The notes: generated from the letters alone by a model not told the origin. A DNA stretch of 64,000 bases from Eutypella sp. D-1 (GCA_023313575.1 JAJTTP010000005.1:868001-932000), one strand, 5' to 3'. Numbered from the stretch's first letter, positions 24,313-39,678 are shown. Numbers and translations are program-made.

Positions 24313-26023
24313 ATGGGACACCTGGATAACGCCGACGGCGTGCCCCATTACTGGGGGTACACAGGCCGCAGAGTGCAACAGCTGATTACCGCTGTCGCTA
24401 CTACTGACTTCCTATTGTTCGGTTATGACCAGGGTGTCATGTCTGGTATCATCTCCGCTCCTGCCTTCACCCACGATTTCCCCCAGGTCGACGGCGACGA
24501 GAACTATGAGGGTTTCGTCGTCTCCATCTATGCTGTCGGTTGCTTCCTCGGTGCTCTCTTCATTCTCACTTTCGGTGACCACCTTGGTCGTCGTCGGTCT
24601 ATCTTCCTCGGTGCTACTGTTATGATTGTCGGTGTCATTATCCAGATCGCTGCTGTCCCGCCTAGCTCAGGTGCCACAGCACAGTTCATCATAGGACGGT
24701 GCATAACGGGTATAGGAAACGGCATCAATACTTCGACGGTCCCGACGTACCAGGCAGAGTAAGTCAATAACCACCAATCGCACCACGATTTCTCAACAAT
24801 GTTAACGTGATATCTACTTCAGGTGTTGTCAGTCCCATAACCGTGGCAAGCTCATCTGCATCGAGGGTGGTAACGTTGCTATCGGAACCTTGATCGCCTA
24901 CTGGATTGACTATGGCTGCACCTACGGTCCCCATGACTTTGTCTGGCGCTTCCCCATTGCCTTCCAGTGCGTATTCGCGATCGTCGTCATCGTGCTGATG
25001 CTGCGACTTCCCGAGTCACCCCGTTGGCTCCTTACGAAGGATCGAAGTGAAGAGGCTGCTACAGTGCTGGCAGCTCTTAACGGCACGCGCCGCGACGAGG
25101 CCTACGTCCGCTCCCAGATGACCATCATCACTGATGCCATTCGCGCCTCTGGCCACCATGGTGGTGTGACGCCCATGAAGACGCTCTTCACCGGTGGCAA
25201 GACGCAGAATTTCCGTCGTCTCATCCTTGGCGCGTCGTCGCAGATGATGCAGCAGCTGTCTGGTTGCAACGCTGTTATCTACTACTTCCCCATTCTGTTC
25301 CAGACCTCGATCGGCACTGATCACAACCTGGCTCTGCTTTTGGGTGGTGTTAACATGATTGTCTACTCTATCTTTGCCACTACCTCTTGGTTCGCCGTCG
25401 AGCGTGTCGGCCGCCGCAAGCTGTTCCTCATCGGCACTGTCGGCCAGTGCTTGTCCATGGTTCTCACCTTCGGCGCGCTGATCCCCGGTACTCCGGAGGC
25501 TGCTCGCGGCGCTGCCGTCGGTCTCTTCACCTACATTGCCTTCTTCGGTGCGACGTGGCTGCCACTCCCCTGGTTGTACCCGGCCGAGATCAACCCGCTG
25601 AAGACCCGCGCGAAGGCCAACGCTACCTCAACTGTTTCTAACTGGTTGTGGAACTTTTTCATTGTCATGATCACCCCTGTATTGATCAAGAACCTGGGTC
25701 AGAGCGGTTGGGGTACTTATCTCTTCTTCGCTGTTCTTAACGCCATCTTCTTCCCTATCATCTACTTCTTCTACCCTGAGACTGCTGGCCGCAGCCTCGA
25801 AGAGATCGACCTTATCTTCGCCAAGGGTTACCTTGAGAACAAGAGTTACGTGCTTGCCGCCAAGGAGTTGCCCCAGATGGACGAGAATGAGGTCCACCAG
25901 AAGGCTCGCGAGTACGGTTTCCAGTCCTCCGATGAGGAGGCACGTGCCAGCTTCTCCGAACGCGAGGAAAAGGTCGTCAGCGACTCTCCTGACAGCTCTT
26001 CGCGCGAGAGGCCTCAGGCTTAA
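24313..26023 (+). CDS. MFS sugar porter (hexose transporter-like)
   Basis: Exons 24313-24758 and 24823-26023 (64-bp intron, GTAAGT...CAG) give 548 residues; the start context CACCATGG is strong. This is a 12-helix major facilitator of the sugar porter family in the plasma membrane. Diagnostic motifs are GYDQGVMSG in helix 1, GDHLGRRRS between helices 2 and 3, GRCITGIGNG, PESPRWL after helix 6, QQLSGCNAVIYY in helix 7, VERVGRRK between helices 8 and 9, and PETAGRSLEEID after helix 12. The cytosolic tail is acidic and Ser-rich. The sugar (hexose, pentose or polyol/glycerol as in Stl1) cannot be settled from sequence. It is the last gene before the AT-rich block, ending about 1.5 kb from it. Confidence 0.93.
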
Positions 26024-27548
26024 GTTTCTCGCCCACCGGCATCGAATCTTCAAACCCCACCTGCTTCCCAACTTGCATCGCTCTAGTCTCTTTTTCCTGA
26101 CTAGACGGTATGGGCTAGTAGTTTCTTCCCATAACATTCAGTTTTACAAGAGTATGCTTATCTGAGATATGATGGGAAATGATATCACAAATACGGTACG
26201 AGGGTCTGGTTTCATGACAATAATTCATGACGTGTGGAGACCCAATTTACATGAAGATACCCATTGAACACCTTAAGTGGTGGATCAATCGCGAACACTT
26301 GGAGGGATGAGGAATATGTTGAAAATGAGGCCCAAACAATAGGGTAATTGGAATTTTGTAATCAGAAAAGAATATGCATTAGAAAATTTTAGTATCTAGA
26401 GCATAGAGGTATAGAGTCAATAACCTGACGATCCTCATATAATCTATTTATCTTCTCGTTACACTGGGTTAAATTTACCTTATGTTCAGAGTATTTGTGC
26501 ATGACATGCGGTATGGCGACAGGGTGGCTGAATTCTGTTTCCTTGACCCCGTTGAAACTATCCTAACAATATCATTGTGTCCGTCCTACGGTATTATCTG
26601 GTCTACATTTTTTGCAATTGCTATAGCCTCACCTTTTCCAACCCGAGGCCTATACACCAACACTTACTAGACTAAGGCCGTAGACTCGTTTGCAGGCGCG
26701 GCCTTGAGCATAAAGCACGTAGTTCTTGAACCAAAGACCTACCGCACGTGGGCTCGGCCTACACAGGTGACAGGCCATTAGGTTGTACAGGCGATTGAGA
26801 TAACCTAGCCACGATTATTAGACCTTGCGCTACCTGTTAGTTCAGGAAATACATCCGTTTCACGTAAAGACAAGGTCAGATCCTTAATCTTAGTAGCCTT
26901 ACGATGTGTCACGACATCACATGTGCTACCTAGTGTAGTAGGTGCATATGGCACAACAGAACAGCTAGTCTCCGGGCCAGAGATGGTCCACTTCCGGTCG
27001 GGTGTAGGAAAACAGTAATAATCAGGTGGTCTCCATGGTCGGGCAGTCGGAGTACGATGTCCGAAGATGATGTGCATGTTCGAAGATAATGAGTAATCGT
27101 ATGGGTCTGTTGAAATGTCGATTGGTCGATAAATCGAACCTAGTTACTGATGTGCCATTGCGATTACCCTCACATCCGGCCCCCTTCCACTTATATCTCA
27201 TTAATAAGCCCTCGCTCTCCTGTGCCGCAATATCTTGAGCCATGTCGCATATGACTCAGCTAGGCAGGCCAACGCCGCATTACTCTACGTATCGCGCCGA
27301 CTTTCATTTACACGGCATGGCTGGTCAAACAATGATTTCCAATAACTATGCGAGATGCTCAAGAGTTGAACAGGCCCGAAACTGGCCGGCATGACATGAA
27401 ACGCTTCACGGCCGAAGGATGCGTCCTGCTGGCCACATATAAATAATGCATCAACTTGCAGTGTACGATTTATCAGTGTGGATGCAACGACTATTTATAT
27501 TGAAACTTTGCGATCCTGATTGTTGATTGGCCATTGGCGCCAGCCTCT
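26024..27548. other. Intergenic, left flank of the AT-rich block
   Basis: No gene or repeat recognised. Composition stays ordinary right up to the retrotransposon boundary at 27553/27554. Confidence 0.5.
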
Positions 27549-27553
27549 TTTGC

Positions 27554-27844
27554 TGTCACACGGGGGGGTATCCCCATATAGGATCGGCACTGCTAAAGAC
27601 CTGTTAACTGCTAAAAATAAAGATAAAAATATATGGCGTTAACGGGCGTTAAAATAAATATAATAAATTAAAAATATAACTGTTTTTTTAAAATATATAC
27701 TCCGTACGATTATATATAAATATTAAATTTATTTTTTAACTTTTTTTTAAATAAATAAACAAGTATTATATTTTTAAAAAACTTTAATTAATTATTAATT
27801 AAATTTAACATTTTATATTTAAGTTATAACCTTTTTTTATTATA
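27554..27844 (+). repeat. 5' LTR of outer element
   Basis: Starts TGTCACACGGGGGGG and ends TTATTATA. It matches 43384-43674 base for base in length; by hand I see only transitions plus about two transversions and no gap. Its left part is almost unmutated and its right part is heavily converted to A/T. Confidence 0.88.
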
Positions 27845-28680
27845 AAAATTAATTATCTTTTTTTAAAAATTATTATATATTTTTTAAAATTATTTTAAAT
27901 TAAAACTTTTTAATATATTATTTAACCGAAAATCTTTTACTTATTTATATAAAAATAATTAAATAAACGTTATTTTATTTATTAATAAAAAAGCATAACT
28001 TATTTTTATTAATACTTTTAATTTTATTTTATAAACCGAGTTAAATAATATATTAAATTAAAAAAAGGCCCGTCCTTTATTAAAACAGGTATTATTTATT
28101 CTTTTTTTACCCGAAAAATAGTTAATTTTAATACCTTTTTTATAAATTACTATTTTTAATACTTTAAACTTTTTATTTTTATTAAAATTATTAATTAATA
28201 TAATATATTTAAATAACGAAAAGTTTATTATATATACCTTAATACCGATAATATAACCTTTTTTAAATTAAGATTTAATAATGCTTTTACTTTTTATAAT
28301 TTATTTAGTTTCGATATAATTATAAAAAATAGTTTATTTAAAGATTTACCGTTATTTTAAAATATAATTACGAACTTTTTTAATTAAATAATAAAAATAT
28401 ATTATTATATATAAAATATTTATTAAACTTTACGTATTTAAATATATTTTATTAATAAAAATTATTAATAATATATTTAAAATGTATAAAAGTATTATAA
28501 AAAGTTTAAAAATTAATATAACTTTATAATAACTTTATATCGTAACGGTTTATAAATTTTTATAAATTAAATTTTATATTTCCGTTAATAAGTTAATATT
28601 ATTAATAATACTTTTATTTAATATATTTAAAAAATTATTATTAAATTTATTTAAAACGTTAACTTTTACGTTTAAATTAT

Positions 28681-29110
28681 TGTTATAACCGGTCGGGCCA
28701 TTAAGCCGAGTAAAGCTAATATAATAAAAAGAAATCCTTAACTTAAGTTTTAAAGAAAACGATAGCCATATTAAAATAAGCTATATACGTTACATAATTA
28801 AAAAGGATCGGTTAAATCGATAATAATCTTAATAATATTAAATCGTTATACTCGGATGCGATCTTAATAATTTAATAATAACCATATATTCCAATGTTAA
28901 AAATAAAAGATATAAATAATATATAGCTACGTTTATTACCTTTTTTTTAAATAGTTTTTAAACTTATTAATTTATAATATAACTTAATTATTTAAAGCGT
29001 TTTTTTATTATTATTATTAAACGTAATTATTTATTATTTAAATCCTTTAACACTTTTATTAACATAAACCCTCGCCTGGACTATACGTTAAGAATAAACC
29101 GGCCGTTATA
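28681..29110 (+). repeat. Solo LTR, subfamily A
   Basis: Starts TGTTATAACCGG and ends CCGGCCGTTATA (430 bp). Flanked by the 5-bp duplication ATTAT on both sides (28676-28680 and 29111-29115), so it is a separate insertion that lost its body by LTR-LTR recombination. Confidence 0.85.
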
Positions 29111-29807
29111 ATTATTAATAAACCTTTTTTTAATTATATAATAAGTAATAAAAATACCGGGTTTTTACCGATAATATCGTTATGTTACAAAAGAAATCTT
29201 AATTATTATAATGTATTTAATTATAAAAAAGCTTAAAAGGGCGGTACCGGTAAACGTTTTTATAAAATATTAAGTAGTATTTTATTATTTAAAAATAATA
29301 TTATAAATATCTTTTTTATAAAAGATATTTATAATAATTGCCCCGGCTTGATAAAAAGTAATTATATCTTATGGTTATATATTAATAATAAAAAAAGTAA
29401 ATAAATATATAAACGACGTTTAAATAAAAGCGTGTTATATAACTTATAAAAACGATAATAAAGGTAAAATAAAAAAATATAAAAGTTTAAAAAGTAATAA
29501 AAAAATAAATATAAACGCTTTACGTAATAAAAATTAAAAGAAAATACCTTTAACTTGTAAAAAAGTAAATAAAACCTTTAAATAAAAAGAAATCGATAAG
29601 CGATAATAAAAAGGTAAAATTTATTATAATAAAAATTAAAAAGATATCCGGTACGTTAAAATAAAAAAAATAAATTAAATAAAGTAAAGTTAATTTTATA
29701 ATTACTTTTTTAAAAACAATTAAATAAAAAAACATTATTTAATTTTTATTATTATTATAATCGTAATTATTTTAATTAAAGTTATAATTATTATAACCGT
29801 CCGCCGG

Positions 29808-30239
29808 TGTTATGACCGGTCAGGTCATTGGGCCTAGTGGGGCTAACATAATAAAAAAAGATCCTTAACTTAAGTTCTGGAGAAGGAAATAGCCATATTA
29901 AAGTAAGCCACATACGCCACACGACCAGAAAGGATCGGTTAAATCGGTAATAATTTTAATAATATTAAATCGTTATAACTCGGATACGATCTTAACGATT
30001 TAATAATAACCATATATTTTAATATTAAGAATAAAGGATATAAATAATATATAATTACGTTTATTACCTTTTTTTTAAATAATTTTTAAGCTTATTAGCT
30101 TATAATATAACTTAATTATTTAAAACATTTTTTTATTATTATTATTAAACGTAATTACTTATTGCTTAAAACCCTTAACACTTTTATTAATATAAACCCT
30201 TTAACTGGACTAATAGTTAAGAATAAACCGGCCATTATA
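29808..30239 (+). repeat. Solo LTR, subfamily A
   Basis: Starts TGTTATGACCGG and ends CGGCCATTATA (432 bp); highly similar along its length to 28681-29110. Flanks are GCCGG (29803-29807) and ACCGG (30240-30244), a target duplication differing by one G-to-A change. Confidence 0.82.
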
Positions 30240-33200
30240 ACCGGGTTATTAAATATAAAAAGCTTATTAATTATTTTTATTTAACTCCGGGTTATTTTAC
30301 TTATTTATAAAGCCGGTAAGTTTTAATAAGATATTTTTTAAAATCTTTTTATAAATAATTCAAGAAGTTTCGCCGGGATATTTAAATCGGTAAAGCTTAC
30401 GGTTAATAATAAAACCGTTTTTTTATAATAAATAATACTTTTTTATTTTTTATAAATCGTTTATATAATTAATAATAACGATATATACGGCCGTAATTTA
30501 ATATTTTTATTTTTATTATTAATTTTAAAGGGTTAAGTAAACGTTATAAATATTAACGTTACGGTTTCGAAGCTTATAATTACAGTTATTTAAAGCTAAA
30601 CGGTAATTATTTACGGTTAAATAATAATTATTTAAAACGGGACGGTAATTATTTAAATAACGGTAACGGGCGTAAAAATATACGTTTTATTCGGGTTAAT
30701 TTAAATTAATAATTTTAATTATATCGGATTATTAAAATAATTATTTTATAATATATTTAATTATCCGAAAAAATATTATAAAATACCGAAAATAATAAAT
30801 ATTATTAAATTTATTAAAAGAAAACTTTATAAAATTACCGGTTATAAAATAAATATTATTATCGTTAAAATTTACGGGTATAATTATAAATCGGGTATTA
30901 AAAATAATACGGGGTGCTTTTTATAAAACATTTTAACATAATATAAAAAAGCGTTTTTAAAAAAATAAAGCGATACCGATAATAATAACCGTTAAAATAA
31001 TTTTTAATAAATTATTTATAGTAGTTAAAGTAATAATTAAAGCGGTATTTTATTAATTACTTAATAAATCGTTTATAATAATTAAAATAACGATTAAAAC
31101 GGTATTTTATTAATTATTTATAATAATTAAAATAATATTTAACCGGCATTTTATAATACAAATAACCGCGTTATTTATTTATTATATTATAATCGTTTAA
31201 CTTCGGATATTAAAATATTAAATAATATTAAAACCGGGTTTCGGAAGCCGTAATTAAATATTTATAATCCGAATAAGTTTTAATCTTTTATATATTAAAT
31301 AAAAGCGTTAAAAATATTCGATATTTACGTTAAATAACTTTTTAATTCAATAATAATATTTATTTATTTAATAATAAGTTTTTAAAAAATGTTTATTTTA
31401 TAAAGAAAACGGCCGATAATAATATTACGGTTAATCGATATTTTATTAAAATTAAAATCGATAACGGTAATTAAATTATTATTTTTAATATAATTTATAA
31501 AATATATTATATAATTCGGTAATTATAATAAAGTTATCCGTATTTATTAACGGGACGATTAATATGTTATTTTATAATATTTATACGGTTAATACGTTAT
31601 TTTATAATATTTATACGGTTAATACGTTATTTTATAATATCTATTAAAAAATTAAATTTTAAAATAACGTTATTATTTAATAAAAGCTTAATAACATTAT
31701 TGACTAAAATAACGATTTAAGCTATTTTAAAAATTATTATAAACTTTTAATTATAAAACTTATTTTATTTTTAATGTTTTTTAATAATCTTTACATTTAT
31801 TTAAATAAATTAATTAAATAATTACGATTATAAGCTTTAGATATTAAACGTTTTAAAGGTCTTTTATTGTTAAAATAAGTTATTAACCGATATTTATTAA
31901 AAACAAACCGTTTTTTATATTTTAAATATAATAATAAAAATATTAAAAGGTAAAAGAATTATTAACGTCCGTTTAAACTTTATAATATATAAACATAATT
32001 TATTAATTAATTAAAATAATTAAAAAATTAAATACCGATCGGTTATTAGCTTTTTTTATATAAATAAAATAATTTAAAAGAATCTTTATCCGGGATATTT
32101 ATAATAATAATTAAATCGTTAATTTAATTATTCCGTATACTTTTTTTTATAACACTTTCGATTATTTTTAAAGTATTACTTTAAAAAAAATGTTAAATAA
32201 TTATATAATCGGTTAAATTTTTACCGATAAATTAATAACTTATTATAAATTAATATTTTAAAGTAATAATATTATATTAAAAAAACGGTATTAAAAGCTT
32301 TATAAAAAATTAAAGTTTTAAAATTTATTTACGATATTTAAATTTATTTTAAATATTTAAAAAGTCCGTTATAATTAATATTTTTAATTTTAATTATCGT
32401 GATTAAAAAATAACTTTTTTAATATTTAATTCGTTATTAAAAAACGATTTATTTCCTCCGTAATTAAATCTTATTATAAAATATTTAACGGTTTTTACCC
32501 CCTAATTACGTTATATAATCAGCCGGTTAATAAATTAATATAATAAAAGTTATTGCCGGTTAATATCGAAACAAAATTATTTAAAAAAAGTAATTTAATA
32601 AAAAGATAAAAGTTATAATAAAAAGCCGAAAATTATAAAAAAAGATTTAAAGAAAAATAAATAAGTAAAAAAGTTTTTAAATTATAACAGTAAATGTTTA
32701 AAAAATATATAAATAAAAGGTTAATAAAAAAGGTACGTAATATACCGAAATATTTATAATTATCTTTCGGGTTAGCTTTTATTTATTATAACGATTTTAA
32801 ATATCCGTATTTATTACGGGGCGCTTTTTTATAAAAATATAAATTTAAATATTTAATAACGGTATAACGTTTACCGGTTTTTATTCATTAAATATATTCT
32901 TTACCGTAATTTAAAAAAGTGTTTATATTATAACCGGGATAAAATTAAGTTTTTTTATTATTATTTTATAATAAATATTATATCGATTTAATAATTTAAA
33001 TATATTTTAAATTAAAAATTATTTAAAATATTATTAATTATATTAAACGTTTTAACTTTTTTACCGAATTAAATATTTAATTATTAAATAACTTTACCGA
33101 TTTAACCGTTTAATAAAAAGTTTTTTAATTTTATAAAGAATTTACTTTTTATTATTATTTTTAATAATAATTTGCCCCGGGTTTAATTATCAGCGATTAT

Positions 33201-33241
33201 AAAGGTTTAATTTTTAAAACGGTTTTATAAATTAAATAACC

Positions 33242-33657
33242 TATGACGGCCGGTCTATTCCTAACTATTAATCCAGTTAAAGGGTTTATATTAACAGGAA
33301 TGCTAAGGGTTTTAAGCAATAAATAATTACGTCTGGTGATAATAAAGAAAAAGATGCTTTAAATAATTAAGTTATATTATAAGCTAATAAGCTTTAAAAA
33401 CTATTTAAAAAAAAGGTAATAAACGTAACTATATATTATTTATATCTTTTATTTCTGATATTAAAATATGTAATTATATTAAATCTTTAAATCGTAACGG
33501 ATTTAACTAATACCTTTAAATCCATAGATTATAACGGATCTATATATGGCTTTTTTTATAGCTTATTAAATATAACTGGCTTACGTTTTTATTTTTCCGG
33601 CAATACCGTTAACGAATAAGGTTACCAGCCTTTATTTAGCTTAATTAGGTTATAATA
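33242..33657 (-). repeat. 3' LTR of inner element, subfamily B
   Basis: On the minus strand it begins TATTATAACC and carries the B-specific first half (AAGGCTGGTAACC, then GGTATTGCCGG) shared with 42360-42767. Its second half is common to both subfamilies. Confidence 0.82.
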
Positions 33658-34929
33658 CGATCTTTCCTTTTTTAAGGTTTTTATCCTTAAAACCTAATTT
33701 CCGTGCTTTTATTTATTTTTTATAAGTTTTTTCCGTTTTTATATTTTTTATCTTTTTATTATAACTGATTATATTTTTAAATTTCGTCGCCGTTTTAATT
33801 AACGGGACGGTTATAAAGTTTTTACTTTTTATATTTTATTTTTTAGTTTCGAAATTATATTTTATTCTTTTTATTTTCGTTATAAAAAACAGTACGTAAT
33901 ATCCGAAAGTTTTATTTATTATTAAAATTGCATTTTATATAAACGGTAATATAATGGCTTAAGGATTTTAATTAATTTTTTTTAAAACATTATTTATAAA
34001 TAAAATCGTTTAAAACGTAAAGAGGCGTTAATTAAGGAGTAACTTTTTCGTTTTTAAAAAAAGATAAACGAGATTATTACGTGTTTTTAATATTTTCGAA
34101 AATTATAGGAGTTTTTTTCGATATCGTAAGAAAAAAATGGTTTATCGTGGTTTTTAATCTTTAAAAGAATTGGAAAATTTAGAAAAAAAAAAACGTCGGG
34201 CGGAAAATATGCGTTTTATAAGGTTTATTAAAATATTAATAGATTTTAAGGTTATTTCGGATTTTAATTAGTTTAAAATAAATATATCGGGTAATTTTAA
34301 TTAGGATATTATTTTTATTAACGTTTCCGTTAACGTTAATAAAAATTCCTTAAAAAACGTTAAGCGTTTATTAAATAATTAACAGGTTTTTATATATTTT
34401 CGAAGTTATTATATCCTTTTTATTTAACCTTATATTTTATTCGTTTATCCTTTATTTACACGTTTAAAATTTTTTCCGTTTCGTATTTATCTGTTTTTAT
34501 TTCGACGTTATTTTATCCTGTTTTTATAACGTTTATATCTGTTACATTTTTAAATAAAGAAACGTGAAAAATTAGATAAATCCTAACTTTTAATAATAAG
34601 TCCAGTTCGTAATTATTTTCTAATATTTTTTTAATAATTAAATACGGTCCGATATATTTATAATTAAATTTTTTACTAAATCGTTTTATCATAATATTTT
34701 TTATAACTAAATAAATTATATTTTTTTCCGAAAAAATTAATTTTTTTAACTTTTTTTAGTTATAATATTTACTTATTCGTTAACGTATAAGTTTAAGTTT
34801 TGCCTTTATTTTTTTATGTAATTATTTAAATTATTCCGATATTAGTATAACTTTAATATTATTTAATCTTTTTTTATAAATATCTCGGTAAACGTCCGGG
34901 GTAAATCCGAAATTAACGTTAATAAATAT

Positions 34930-35340
34930 TATCCGTATATTTTTATAATAAACTATGTTATAAGCTAATTATGTAATAAATAACTACTTTACCTAATTAT
35001 TTTATTCATAATTAATATATTATCGAAAATAAATTTTTAATATTTAATTAATTCGTTTTATTTATCCGTTTATTTAAGGTTTAAAAGCTATTATAAACTT
35101 AAGGTTTAATTTTAATCTTATTATAAAACTTTATTAAAATTTCGATATAAATATTATTCCTTTATCGGAAATAATTTCGAATATAAAGCCGTATATTATT
35201 ATAATATGTCGTAAAAAAATATATACTATTTACTTTACGTCGGTGTTTTTGTTATATAAGATAAAATAAAAAAATTTTATAAATCGGTTAACGATTATAA
35301 ATATATTATTATAACCGTTACGTATTATTAAATCTTTTAA
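34930..35340 (-). pseudogene. Integrase remnant of inner element
   Basis: Minus-strand translation gives a stop-riddled but recognisable gypsy integrase core: segments such as YNKNTDVK, IFLRHIII, EIISDKG and INGQIKRINQILKIYF align with the family motifs (D of the DDE triad in ISDKG). Many substitutions are the G-to-A and C-to-T type. Confidence 0.78.
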
Positions 35341-36399
35341 TATCGGTAATTTAATGATAAAATTAAATATAATAAATTTTTATAATCATTTATTAACTAG
35401 TAATGGTTATAATTTTCCGTAAAATTTATATCGTTTTATTTTGGTTTTTCCGCATATATTATATCGTTATCGTATTCGTTATATTATTGATTTTATTTTG
35501 TCGAATATATAAGTCCGTTATAATCGTTTAAAGATTTTATAATTTTTTAAATATCCGTATAAAAAATATTCGTAAATTTTTTATATTAATTATTTTTACA
35601 ATTTTCGTAATATTTATAACTTTTTTATTTATTTTTTTATTAATAATTTATTATTATGTTATTCGATTTACTTATATAAATTATTTTAAATAATTTTAAT
35701 AGCAATAATTTATCGTTATTCCAAATATCCTTTTAACATTTATCGGAATACCGCATACTTAATTAATATGTATTTTTCTTCTATAACAAATTGCCTGTTA
35801 ATAATATTTGCTTATCCGTTTTTTAATTTTTTTTTATGGATAATAATATAATCGAATTCCGTAAAATATTTAACGTATTATAACTGTTTTCCGCTAAAGG
35901 TTTAAGTAATAAAAAAATATGTAATATTTTTATGGTCGGTATAAACTTTAATTTAATGCATATTTTTTATAAAGTAATGTTTAAATTTTTTAAATACGTT
36001 AATAATAGTAAAAAATTTTTTATCGTAAATTAAATAATTAAGTTCGGTTTTAATAAATTTATAAAAGTAAAATACGATAAAATGTAATTTTCTTTTTTTA
36101 TTTTATTATTTAATTTACGTTCCGAAAGCGTAATCCGAGGCGTTGGTTTTTAATTTAACGGGTTTTTTAAAATTATATATAATAAATACTAATTTATTAA
36201 TAATAACATCTTTTAACTTCTTAAAAGATTTATTTATTTTATTAATCTATATAAACCGTTTATCTTTTTTTATTAATTCCATAAAAGGTGTTATAATATG
36301 TTTAAATCGTTATATAAACTTCCGATAATAATTTATTAAACTAAAAAAAACCTATATTTCCTTTATATTAATAAGCATTTTCTAATTTTTAATAATCGC

Positions 36400-37010
36400 A
36401 ATTTTTTTAAAGTCCATTCTGATATATTTAAAAGTAATAATATATCCGAGGAATTCCATTTTTTATATATAAAATATATTTTTTTCGGGTTTTATTAATA
36501 AATTAACGTTTTATAATATTTATAGTATTTTATATATATGCTTTTTATGCTATTTTTTTAATTTTAAATAAATAAAAATATTATTAAAATAATAAATAAC
36601 GAAAATATTAAAATATTTTTATAATACGTAATTAATTATGCGTTAAAACGATGCCGGTACGTTAATTAATCCGAAAGGCATAATTAAATACTTAAATAAA
36701 CCGTATTTCGTTTTAAAGGTTATTTTTTATTTATCTCCGGGTTTGATTTTAATATGGTAATACTTATCTTTAAAATCTAAGGTAATAAATTATTTAGCTC
36801 CGTATAAACGGTCCTTTATTTTAATAATAAATAATAATAATATTCGGTTTTTAACGGTAATCTCGTTTAATTATCGATAATCGATTATTAATTATAATTT
36901 ACCGTTTTTTTTAAGCATAAATATAATAAAATATTTTATTAATAATTTTAATTATTGAATATATCCTTTTATTAACTTATTTTCGAGGTATTTTCGTAAT
37001 TCCTTAAATT
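36400..37010 (-). pseudogene. Reverse transcriptase remnant of inner element
   Basis: Minus-strand translation shows KKNGKL, LNEITVKNR, LDFKDKYYHIKIKPGDK, KTKYGLFKYLIMPFGLINVPASF and YYFNNIFIY. The last is the active-site YxDD with both Asp read as Asn (complement of 36580-36591), a change explained by G-to-A mutation. GYII and KPEKNIF downstream also fit the family. Confidence 0.85.
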
Positions 37011-39678
37011 CGATTTCGTTAAGGTTATAGATTTTATGGAATCGTGGTATCTTTCCTTTTATAAGGATAATCTTATAATCCCATTTATTACGGTTTAATA
37101 ATCCTTTTTTAAATTTTTCGTAAAACACTTTATCGTATTAATAATATTATAATAATACGTTACGTATTTATAATATCGTCGTATTTTCTTTTTTTAAAAT
37201 ATTATTAAAAAAGCGGAATCGTTATCGGATAAATGTAATAATTCGTTTAATCCTTTTTTTATATCCTTTTTTTTTAATTCGTTATATTCCTTTTAATAAG
37301 GTTTTTATCGTATCCTTATATCCGTATTTACTGTTTATTAAATATTAAGATCTTTTTTTTAAATTATCGTCGGTTTTTAAAAAATAAGGAAATATTATCT
37401 GGCCAGTTTTTTAATTAATCGATAAATTATATTAATACAGCTATAGTTATTTAAAAATTATATCGTATCCTTTTAAAAACATAATGTCGAAAATAACGTT
37501 TTATTTTATTTTTCGATATATACGTCGAATTAATCGGTTTTTTATAATACTTTTCTTTCGTTATATTAAAAAGCATAACTTTCGGTTTTTATTATGTTAT
37601 AAAAATATTATTTTTTTTTTATAATAGCTGTAATTTATTATATAATTTTAAGGTTATATAATTACCGTCGGCTCCGTTATCTATTATAACGGTATACCAG
37701 TTATTTTTAACCTTTATTCGTATTATAATATATCTATATCGTTTTTAAGCTTTTAAAATGGTTTATAAATATCGTATTACGTTTTTAAGCCTTAAAATAC
37801 CGCTTTATAGCTTTAATACAGGCGGCCTTATTTTTTTAAATCCTTACCGTAAACTTATACGGCGTTATATAAATTATTATAAAGTTTTTCTTTATTAAAT
37901 TCTTTTTATACGTATAGTTATTTTTTTATTTTTAAGTTTTTATAAAAATATTTAAAGCTAATTTTATTAAAGGTTATTCTTTTTAATAAATCTTTAAACG
38001 TATATAGGTTAACATTTAATAACTTATCTTTTTAATATCGGATTTTATATTTTTATTATTCGATTTCGTTCCAGATTTTTATAACTTTTAACGTTTAATA
38101 AATATATTCGTTATAATAATATACTTAATATCCTCCGGGGTAAAATATCTTTTTTAACCATTTTTATTCGTACGGTACGCGGTTATAATAACGCCGAATT
38201 TCTTTATACTATTATCGATCGGTTTCGTTTTTTTTTTATTATAAAAAATCGAATCTTTTTTTAACTATTTATTTAATTCGGTTAATAATACCGATTTTTC
38301 GTTCTTTATACCAGTAACATTTATATTTTTAACAGTTAACGGGGTGTTTTAAAAAATACGGTATCTAAGTTTAGATTTTTTAACTAATAAATTTATCTTA
38401 ATTACGAAATTATTATAAGTAAATTTTAAATCGTTACTTTTTAAGGCGTTATTAAAATCGCTTAACGTAAATACCGTATATTTTTTTTAGTTTATAGTTT
38501 TATCGTTTTTTAAACCAGTTAATTAATTATTTTATTTTTTTTTTTTTACGTAATAAATTTTTACGAAGGTTTTTTTTTATCGTTATCGAGGTATTTATTT
38601 TATTATTATTAACGTTATCATTTTACGGTGGTTTAGGCTAATTATTTGGCTTTTTATAATCTTTATTAATAAATATTATTATCCGAGTATGCGCGGCGGA
38701 TTATTTCGAGCGTTTTTTTACCGGTAAAAGGTTGTTTTTTTTCGGGTATAAGTTTTTAATTTCCGTTTTATTTAAATCCTTTATATTTTTTTTTAAAATG
38801 TTCCATTTTGCTATAATTATAACATTTAATTTATCGTTTATTTTTTCGTATTATATTAAATAATATAAGTCCTAATGCCGTCCCGTAAAATGTGTCGGTA
38901 GGTTTTTAGTTTTAATTTTTATTATTTTAATATTTTTTAAATTTTTTAAGTACATAATATCCTTTTTTTTCCTATTATTATTTAAATTATTTATTCTCGA
39001 TTTTAATTATTAAGGTAATAAATTTATCGAAAATACCTGGTTTATTTTATGTAATAATTTTATCTTTAATTAAATCTTTAAATCCTCGATAAAACGTGTT
39101 AATAAAGGATTTGTTATCGATTTAATCTGTTTTAGCGGTAAATTATTTAAATTACGCGGCGTACGTATAAGCTGCTTTTTTTTGTTTAAACGTTAAAAGT
39201 TATTACGTAACGGCTTAAGCTTTATCCGGATTTCCGTAATTAACTTTTACCTTTTCCTTAAAGTTTTTATATTTTTTAAAAAAGCGTTTAATTTCCGTGG
39301 ATTTTTTTTTCTCTTTTACTTTTACGAAGGTATTTAAAATAGGTTTAAACCATTAAGTTATTTTTTTAATAAAGCATAATATAATGTTAAGGATTTTATT
39401 AGCTTCCGTAATATATATATAACGTTATTAATATAAATAAGTTACGGCTGTAATAAAAAAAGGTTATACGGGGGTAATATTATTATAAAGTTCAGGTTTT
39501 TTAGGTTTAAATTTAACGGGTATAACTTTTTAATTTATAAATGTAATTACCGTTTATTCGATTTATTCGATTCGTTCGAGCAATTATTAAATGATTTATT
39601 AAAAGTTTTGGCTTAAAAAAAATATGATATCGGATATTACTTAAAGTTAATAATATTATTAAATAAAAGTTTATAACA

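Noticed and set aside
29550..29735. Small open frames in the AT-rich block (also 36143-36328)
   Set aside because: Phe/Ile/Leu/Tyr-rich chance frames in RIP-mutated DNA, one inside the outer element and one antisense to the inner element's coding direction.
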